NCBI GenBank assembly: GCA_049317725.1
Contig: JBMOHS010000199.1
Coordinates: 1 to 6,826 of the forward strand
Direction: 5' to 3'
DNA: 6,826 nucleotides
Origin: CAIOZW01 sp049317725
GTDB taxonomy: Bacteria; Acidobacteriota; Blastocatellia; RBC074
Shown: positions 1-4,753 of the stretch, piece after piece
How positions within the stretch are numbered: position 1 is the stretch's first letter
Layout: every line of letters starts with the position of its first letter
Translations under genes and position numbers: made by a program
The notes under the pieces: model-generated
The model's input: only the letters and a program-made list of their open reading frames with translations
Database searches by the model: none
Told to the model about the DNA's origin: nothing

Positions 1-1237
1 GCCAGTCGTCTTGGCTCGGAAGAGAGAGGGTCGGGAAGACCAACGACAGAAGGGGAGGGACCTCGGCGATGGGTGTGATCGGGAGCAGGGTATCGCGCCC
101 ATTCGGTCCCTCCTCGTTGTCGAGCTTGTTGCCAGCCGTATCGACCCGCAATGTCGCTAATCCCCAAACCCGACGCAGCAGGGTCTGTTCGATCTTCAAG
201 ACTTGGATGCGGTGCCGAGGCAGGCTGGTCGATCGCCGTGTCAAGAGTCCGTAGCCACGGTGGAGGTCCTCGCCACGCAGCGTGAGCTCAAACCCGTGAA
301 AGAGCAGGATGGCCCGCGCCGTCGAGAAGATCGCCCCAAGCAGCGCGACCAAGAGCAGACCCGCCACCAGGAAGAGGGCCGGAAGAAGCCAGCCCTCGAT
401 CAGCCCCGACGCCCACGCTGCCGGATCCAGTTGCGCTGGATCGGCCGATTGCACCCCACGCTCGAGTGTCTTTTGGATCCAATCCCGATAGAAGGTCTCC
501 GGCAAGACATTGTCCGCCAAATTCCAGATGGCTCCGAGCGCGACCAGGAGCGAGACCAAGTGGTTGGTCGTCAATCCAGCCTGCAGCAGATCTCGTGTGC
601 GGAGCCGATAGAGTAGCGCCGAGGGTTCTTCCCTGGCGGGGACCGGCGCAGCAGTACCGTCCGGAAGCGGAGTCGCACTCTCCCGGCCATCTCGAAAGAC
701 CGCGGCTGCGGAAAAGATGGCCGTGCGCAACCGGTCCACCTCCTCCAGCTTGAGGACGGACAGGACCGCTTCCGCTCCCTGCCCGCCGCCGGCCGTCTCG
801 ATCCGCGCGTCGACCACTCCGAGGATCCGGTGGATCACCCCCTGCTCCACCTGTATCTCTTGAATCCGGTCGAGGGGGATGTGTCGTACATTGCGGGAGA
901 TGATCCCTCCCGAGGTGATCAACTCCCCTGCCTCAATCCGGTAGGTGAACGAGAAGTACCGCAGCAGGGCAGTCAGAACGCTTCCCCCTAACATCATCGC
1001 CAGAACGCCGAACGCCATCCAGGGCTTGCCAAAATAGATCAGAGGCAGGATCGGGAGGCTTCCCCGCAGCCCTCTCCCGATCCCAAAGGCCAGGGTCAAG
1101 GGATGCAGTCTTCCCTCAAAGAGCGGAAGATCGCGCCGGGGAGTCACTTTCGTGGAGTCGGGAGATGGGAAAGGAGATAGCGACTCTTCGGGCATCGCCT
1201 CCGGCGAGGAAGAAGGGATCGGCTCAGACGGCATCAT
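1..1237 (-). CDS. ydbT: YdbT-like membrane protein with bacterial PH (bPH_2) domains, C-terminus cut by window edge
   Basis: The frame is open from an ATG at 1237 to the left edge, giving 412 residues plus one base, so the C-terminus is missing. Residues 1-35 are rich in Pro, Ser and Glu and probably disordered. Two hydrophobic segments (about 60-93) precede a first PH-like domain (about 97-175), with the family pattern of 'RHIPLDRIQEIQVEQG' followed by 'RILGVVDARIETAG'. A second helix pair (about 222-240 and 283-312) precedes a second PH-like domain (about 315-395: 'SLPRHRIQVLKIEQ', 'RVWGLATLRVDTAG'). E. coli and Bacillus YdbT are about 490 residues with repeated bPH_2 domains, so roughly 80 or more residues should lie outside. 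A GGAGG lies 5 nt before the ATG, and a second ATG follows at 1234. The start overlaps the end of the YdbS-like gene by 14 bp, suggesting coupled translation. The family is membrane-anchored with unknown biochemistry. Family call is strong; the exact ATG is less certain. Confidence 0.9.
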   Translation of the reverse strand, partial: MMPSEPIPSSSPEAMPEESLSPFPSPDSTKVTPRRDLPLFEGRLHPLTLAFGIGRGLRGSLPILPLIYFGKPWMAFGVLAMMLGGSVLTALLRYFSFTYRIEAGELITSGGIISRNVRHIPLDRIQEIQVEQGVIHRILGVVDARIETAGGGQGAEAVLSVLKLEEVDRLRTAIFSAAAVFRDGRESATPLPDGTAAPVPAREEPSALLYRLRTRDLLQAGLTTNHLVSLLVALGAIWNLADNVLPETFYRDWIQKTLERGVQSADPAQLDPAAWASGLIEGWLLPALFLVAGLLLVALLGAIFSTARAILLFHGFELTLRGEDLHRGYGLLTRRSTSLPRHRIQVLKIEQTLLRRVWGLATLRVDTAGNKLDNEEGPNGRDTLLPITPIAEVPPLLSLVFPTLSLPSQDDW

Positions 1238-1784
1238 CGCCGCCTCCCTTCTCGACCAGATGATCCCGCAACCGCATGGCCTCGGTGACCTCCAGCCCCG
1301 GGATCGTCAGATTGGCCGAGTGAGTCCCGGCGGTATGGAGGATCAAGGAAGCCAGACCATAGATCCGCTCGATCGGCCCGCGGCGCAGATCGACGTGCTG
1401 CAAGCGGTTGAGCGGCAAGAGACGCCGCCGCTGAAAGAGGAATCCACTCTGTGTTTCCAGGAGGCGATCATCGATCCGCCATCCCCACGCCCGGTAAAGC
1501 CTCGACGGCCGCCAGAAACTGAGCCAGAGCGCGCCCCCGACCAGCAAGCCCCACCCAAGGAGAACCCACCCCAACAACATCGGATGGCGCAATCCCCAGT
1601 AAATGGCCCACGGAAGGACGAAGAGAAGGGCGATCCCGTACCCCAGCAGACTCCCAATCGTCCAGACTTGGACGATTCGTCGGTCGAGCCTCCTGAACCG
1701 ATCGTCCGGATGCAGAATCGCCTTCCCGTCTCTCTTCATCGTCCCACCGCGAAGCTCGACTTGCTCCCTCTCTTCCTGCTCCAC
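1224..1784 (-). CDS. ydbS: YdbS-like membrane protein with one bacterial PH domain
   Basis: From the GTG at 1784 this is 186 residues ending in TGA. Two transmembrane helices lie at about 40-62 and 68-90. They are followed by a PH-like domain at about 97-177 with the bPH_2 pattern: 'LLPLNRLQHVDLRRG', then 'ERIYGLASLILHTAGTH', then 'IPGLEVTEAMRLRDHL'. YdbS proteins are usually about 160 residues, so this start fits better than the first ATG. The GTG has AAGGAGG 4 nt upstream, the best ribosome binding site in the area. Other in-frame starts are ATG 1850 (208 residues, GGAG directly abutting it, too close), ATG 1805 (no site) and ATG 1739 (171 residues, weak site). YdbS and YdbT normally occur as a pair; in Bacillus subtilis the pair is in the sigma-W envelope-stress regulon. 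Molecular function is unknown. Being adjacent to the ABC-2 cassette suggests shared transcription. Confidence 0.85.
   Translation of the reverse strand: MEQEEREQVELRGGTMKRDGKAILHPDDRFRRLDRRIVQVWTIGSLLGYGIALLFVLPWAIYWGLRHPMLLGWVLLGWGLLVGGALWLSFWRPSRLYRAWGWRIDDRLLETQSGFLFQRRRLLPLNRLQHVDLRRGPIERIYGLASLILHTAGTHSANLTIPGLEVTEAMRLRDHLVEKGGGDDAV
1243..1247 (-). promoter_or_regulatory. Shine-Dalgarno site for the YdbT-like gene, inside the YdbS-like coding region
   Basis: The minus strand reads GGAGG within a longer AGGGAGG. It lies 5 nt before the ATG at 1237 and 8 nt before the ATG at 1234. The site falls in the Glu-Lys-Gly-Gly codons near the YdbS-like C-terminus, so ribosomes finishing that gene could restart on the YdbT-like gene. 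It supports a start at 1237 or 1234 rather than a later Met. Confidence 0.7.
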
Positions 1785-1788
1785 AATC

Positions 1789-1795
1789 CCTCCTT
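1789..1795 (-). promoter_or_regulatory. Shine-Dalgarno site that decides the YdbS-like start
   Basis: On the minus strand this reads AAGGAGG, a near-perfect match to the 16S anti-Shine-Dalgarno. It ends 4 nt before an in-frame GTG at 1784. None of the three ATG candidates (1850, 1805, 1739) has a comparable, well-spaced site. The 4-nt spacer is somewhat short, so this is strong but not conclusive support for GTG initiation. Confidence 0.65.
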
Positions 1796-1901
1796 GTTTG
1801 GTCATGCAGACTCGCCAATCGCACACGAAAGGATACTCTACCGGACTCATCTCCAGTTTTGAAGCGAGGAAGGAAGTGCTCCCTTTCCCCCAGCTTGTCG
1901 G

Positions 1902-2783
1902 CTAGGCGTCAAGTGGCTTGACCTCAACCGAGCGAATCCGCCGCGCGCCACCCAGCAGCAGGAGCCCGACAAAGACCAGCAGGCCCAGCAATGAAACCCA
2001 GAACGGAGTCGCCGCCACCACGGTGACAAAGGGTCCCTCCTTGATCGGGACCGGCAGTTGTGACTCAAGGTAGTGGACGATGCTGATGCGCTTGAGCAGC
2101 GGCGGAAGCAGAAAGTTGAGCCACTCCCAGCCATAGACAAAGAGGGCCGGAAGGATCGGATTGCGGAAGAAGAGCCCGACGGTCAGAAAGATGGCCCCAT
2201 ACCCGAGACAGCCGAGCAGGGTGATCGACTCGTAGGCGAGGATGGCTCTCCAGCCCCCCTCTCCGAGCAGATGCTCGACATTGGCCGGATAGCCCCGTCC
2301 ATAGTAGAAAAAGAAGAGCGAGCCGAGGGTCGAGAAGCTGAAGAGGCAGACCGTCACCACCAGCCCGGCCAGATACTTTCCGATCAGCAACACCTCCCGC
2401 CGCAGCGGGGCCAGGAAGTAGTAATGCAGGCTCTGATCGATGATCTCCCCGCGGAAGAGGTTCATGAAGATCCAGGCGCACCCGAAGAAGAGCATCGTCC
2501 GCAGGATCAGCGCGTCGAAGATGTTGGCATAGATCTCCTGCGCCTCGCTCCAATTGCGAAAAATCCAGGGGGATCCATCTGAATCGACGACGATCAAGAG
2601 AAAGAAGAGGAACACCGGAAAGCCCGCCAGAAGATAGAGCGGCAGGGAACGGCGGCCCAAGAGGGTCCGACGGACCTCGATCCCTAACAAGGCAGCGAGC
2701 TGCCGCCCCCAGAGCGACCATGCCTCCCGTGCAGGGTCGGGCACGGAACGGCTCGAATCGACATCGGCGTTTGATTGGGTCAT
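1902..2783 (-). CDS. ABC-2 type transporter permease B
   Basis: This is a 293-residue integral membrane protein with about six helices at roughly 47-66, 92-110, 134-160, 183-205, 208-228 and 256-278. After helix 2 it has the ABC-2 permease pattern of an acidic 'RGEIIDQSLHYYFLAPLRRE' stretch leading to 'LLIGK' (residues 111-136). That is the cytoplasmic loop expected to contact the ATPase. A soluble N-terminal segment (1-45) is probably cytoplasmic. The ATG lies 7 bp after the ATPase stop. An AGGAG within a G-rich run sits 12 nt upstream, inside the last ATPase codons. The sequence differs clearly from permease A, so the exporter is probably a heterodimer of membrane subunits driven by the shared ATPase. 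The substrate cannot be read from the sequence. The stop is TAG, in the same frame as the downstream YdbS-like gene. Confidence 0.88.
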   Translation of the reverse strand: MTQSNADVDSSRSVPDPAREAWSLWGRQLAALLGIEVRRTLLGRRSLPLYLLAGFPVFLFFLLIVVDSDGSPWIFRNWSEAQEIYANIFDALILRTMLFFGCAWIFMNLFRGEIIDQSLHYYFLAPLRREVLLIGKYLAGLVVTVCLFSFSTLGSLFFFYYGRGYPANVEHLLGEGGWRAILAYESITLLGCLGYGAIFLTVGLFFRNPILPALFVYGWEWLNFLLPPLLKRISIVHYLESQLPVPIKEGPFVTVVAATPFWVSLLGLLVFVGLLLLGGARRIRSVEVKPLDA

Positions 2784-2790
2784 GGCGTTT

Positions 2791-3759
2791 CTACTCTCCT
2801 CCCCCCTGTGGCCCGATCAGGTACTGATAGACCGCGGCCAGGTCGTCGTCGACCGGGACGACCGACTCGATCACCAAGTCGCTCTCGAGCGCGAGCCGGT
2901 TGAAACGCAGGTAGAACTGATCGGCCTGCGTGGTACTGACAAAGAGCCCCTGCCGGTCTGGATGGAGCTGCGCCTCGACGGCGATCCCGGCTTGGAAGAC
3001 CATCGCGGCCAGTTGATCGGGTCGATCGCAGCGGATCAGAATCCGCATCGGCCGCGTGGTGATCTCCTCGCGAACACCAGCCACGCCTCCCTCCGCCCGC
3101 AAGTATCCCCCGTCGATCAGAATTACCCGATCCGACATCATGTCGACTTCGTGCAGGATGTGGCTGGAGAGGATCAGGTGAACCCCTTCCTTGGCCAGCT
3201 CCTGAAAGAGGCGGATCGTCTCGGCGCGGGCCATCGGGTCGAGCCCATTGAGCGGTTCATCGAGAATGAGGACGTCAGGTTGATGCGCGATCGCTTGCGC
3301 GAGCCGGATCCGTTGCCGCATCCCTTTGCTGTAGCCGGCGACCTTGCGCTGGGCAACATCGGCCAGGCCGACCCGCTCGATCGCGTGCCACGCCCGCGCT
3401 GCGACCTCGGCCTTTCCCCAGCCGTGCAGTCGCAAAAACGTCGCGACAAACTGATAACCGGTCATTCCTCGCGGAAAGGAGTCGATCTGTCCACAGTAGC
3501 CCAGCCGCCGGAAGAGCGCTTCCGGATCCCGCGGTGAGATGCCAAGCACCCGGATCTCCCCCCGGGTCGGCTGGATCAACCCGGTCAAGAGGTTCATGAG
3601 CGTCGTCTTGCCCGATCCGTTCGGACCGACCAGCGAGGTGATGCCGGGGTCGATCGTCAGCGTGATCCGATTGACGCCGAGGATCTCTCCGTAGAACTTT
3701 GAGACATCGGTCAAGACGATCTGACGATCTTCGTCCGGTCGAGGTCGATGGTAGGTCAT
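2791..3759 (-). CDS. ABC transporter ATP-binding protein (ABC-2 exporter type)
   Basis: This 322-residue cytoplasmic ATPase powers the flanking permeases. In order it shows Walker A GPNGSGKT (45-52), Q-loop Gln91 in 'YCGQIDSFP', a divergent signature YSKGM (143-147), Walker B VLILDEP (163-169), D-loop NGLDP (171-175) and switch His200 in 'LSSHILHE'. Residues about 235-322 form the extra C-terminal domain common in export ATPases of the CcmA/NatA/DrrA type. All catalytic residues are present, so it should be active. The ATG overlaps the stop of permease A (ATGA, 4 bp) and is preceded by GAGGTGA at a 7-nt spacing, an excellent start. Gene order permease-ATPase-permease shows one exporter. The substrate is unknown; lipid, polysaccharide, drug or peptide export are all seen in this superfamily. 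Confidence 0.95.
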   Translation of the reverse strand: MTYHRPRPDEDRQIVLTDVSKFYGEILGVNRITLTIDPGITSLVGPNGSGKTTLMNLLTGLIQPTRGEIRVLGISPRDPEALFRRLGYCGQIDSFPRGMTGYQFVATFLRLHGWGKAEVAARAWHAIERVGLADVAQRKVAGYSKGMRQRIRLAQAIAHQPDVLILDEPLNGLDPMARAETIRLFQELAKEGVHLILSSHILHEVDMMSDRVILIDGGYLRAEGGVAGVREEITTRPMRILIRCDRPDQLAAMVFQAGIAVEAQLHPDRQGLFVSTTQADQFYLRFNRLALESDLVIESVVPVDDDLAAVYQYLIGPQGGGE

Positions 3760-4634
3760 GACGCGATCACCTCATACGCACGGACGCGGCGGGAGAGCAG
3801 CCAGAGCGCGACCAGGCAGTACCCACCCCAGACGAGCCCCCCCTCTCCCAACGTCAGCGCGACGGGAATATTGGAGGTCGTTCCGAAGAGGCCATGCCGG
3901 ATCGCATCAAGCGCCATCGTCAGGTTGATCCCAAACCCAATCCGGGTCTTAAAGAGTTCAAAGATGACCATGCCAAACGGAAACGGGACGATGAAGAGGG
4001 CGAAGAAGGCGCCGCTGGCAATCGCTCGCCAGCGTAACCACGCCGACAAGGCCAGGGCCAGCAGTGTCAGGACCAGAATCCAGGCCATCGACGAGAGGAA
4101 GATCGCCGCGGCCAACCATCCCTTCTGCCCCTCCCCGAGAAACCACTCCCCACCTCCCAGAAAGGACTGGAAGAGAAAGAGCAACTCTCCCGGAATCCAG
4201 GTGATCCCCGAGAGAAGCACCACCAGAACGACCATCTTTCCGAGGAGGTACTCGCTCCTCGTCAACGGCCGACAGAGGTAGAGTGGCAGGGCGTTGTGCA
4301 CCAGATCGGGCGAGACGAGCGTCGGCCCTACCAGGACCGCGACCAAGAACGCGAGCAGCGTCTGGACTCCCACAAAGAATTGGAAGAAGGCTGCGTCGAT
4401 CGGGAGCACCTGATCCGGCGAGATGCCGAAGGCCGCCAAGGCGTTCGCGTTGTGGTGGAGGTAGATCAGGATGGTGTAGATAAGAGGGCAGATCAGGCTC
4501 GCTACCATCAGAATCAGGAAGAGCCGGCTCCGGGCCAACTCCTGCCACGCATAGCGGGGCAGAACCAGGAACCGCCTCCAGTTCGACGTTAGCGCTCCCT
4601 CGTAGGATTGGTAGCGATGCTCATAGACGGCCAT
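3756..4634 (-). CDS. ABC-2 type transporter permease A
   Basis: This is a 292-residue membrane protein with about six helices at roughly 37-59, 82-104, 131-157, 172-199, 205-227 and 262-281. The N-terminus 'YEHRYQSYEG' followed by 'RFLVLPRYAW' resembles a subgroup of ABC-2 permeases I associate with Acidobacteriota and related phyla. The conserved cytoplasmic loop after helix 2, 'VSPDLVHNALPLYLCRPLTR' to 'LLGK' (107-133), matches the ABC-2 pattern in which an acidic segment is followed by an arPxxR motif and a GK. It is the first gene of the five-gene run. An AGGAG lies 12 nt before the ATG at 4634, a rather long spacing. No convincing promoter precedes it, so it may depend on read-through from the peptidase gene or on a promoter of unfamiliar type. 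Transport substrate unknown. Confidence 0.9.
   Translation of the reverse strand: MAVYEHRYQSYEGALTSNWRRFLVLPRYAWQELARSRLFLILMVASLICPLIYTILIYLHHNANALAAFGISPDQVLPIDAAFFQFFVGVQTLLAFLVAVLVGPTLVSPDLVHNALPLYLCRPLTRSEYLLGKMVVLVVLLSGITWIPGELLFLFQSFLGGGEWFLGEGQKGWLAAAIFLSSMAWILVLTLLALALSAWLRWRAIASGAFFALFIVPFPFGMVIFELFKTRIGFGINLTMALDAIRHGLFGTTSNIPVALTLGEGGLVWGGYCLVALWLLSRRVRAYEVIAS
3767..3773 (-). promoter_or_regulatory. Shine-Dalgarno site for the ABC ATPase, inside permease A
   Basis: The minus strand reads GAGGTGA, seven bases complementary to the 16S 3' end, 7 nt before the ATG at 3759. It lies in the last codons of permease A and, with the ATGA stop-start overlap, indicates translational coupling of permease and ATPase. 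Confidence 0.75.
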
Positions 4635-4679
4635 CGGTTCTCGCGTCTCCTCTCGGGTCGAAGGTCAAGGGGGGCCGGA

Positions 4680-4731
4680 TCGGGCATTTGCCGCGGGGGG
4701 GAGCCTGTTGGCTCCCCCGCGGCACGCCCGA
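4680..4731 (-). terminator. G/C-rich stem-loop downstream of the peptidase gene, probable terminator without U-tract
   Basis: Arms 4690-4705 and 4710-4723 form a 14-bp stem of almost only G-C pairs. It has a two-G bulge in the 4690-4705 arm and a 4-nt loop (4706-4709). An outer 6-bp helix (TCGGGC 4680-4685 with GCCCGA 4726-4731) closes it after a small internal loop. It lies 23 nt beyond the peptidase stop. On the transcribed strand the stem is followed by AAATGCC rather than a run of U, so it is not a classical intrinsic terminator. It could terminate, act as a 3' stability element or processing site, or attenuate entry into the ABC operon. Confidence 0.6.
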
Positions 4732-4748
4732 CGTCAGTCGAGTGACGT
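4731..4748. repeat. 18-bp imperfect palindrome between the peptidase stop and the hairpin
   Basis: The half-sites ACGTCA and TGACGT surround a palindromic TCGA core, with one mismatched pair, so 16 of 18 positions are symmetric. It begins 5 bp beyond the TAA of the peptidase and abuts the large hairpin. The symmetry suits a dimeric DNA-binding protein or a second small RNA hairpin. No function can be assigned. Confidence 0.4.
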
Positions 4749-4753
4749 ACCCG

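Noticed and set aside
203..616. 137-codon plus-strand frame and other short frames in 1-1220
   Set aside because: The minus strand is continuously open from 1237 to the left edge and encodes a recognisable YdbT-like protein, so these are shadows.
1848..1850. ATG at 1850 as the YdbS-like start
   Set aside because: Its only Shine-Dalgarno-like GGAG directly abuts the ATG, and the extra N-terminus does not resemble YdbS; kept as an alternative in the gene entry.
1152..1862. 236-codon plus-strand open frame across the YdbS-like gene
   Set aside because: The Pro/Arg/Gln-rich translation without motifs mirrors the minus-strand PH-domain gene; no ribosome binding site or family similarity was seen.
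2782..3537. 251-codon plus-strand open frame antisense to the ABC ATPase
   Set aside because: The opposite strand has a complete ABC ATPase. This frame has no recognisable domain and is a codon-bias shadow.
4663..4668. TTGACC on the minus strand as a -35 box for the ABC operon
   Set aside because: The sequence 17 nt downstream is CGCGAG, inside the ribosome-binding region, with no -10-like element, so no sigma-70 promoter is supported.
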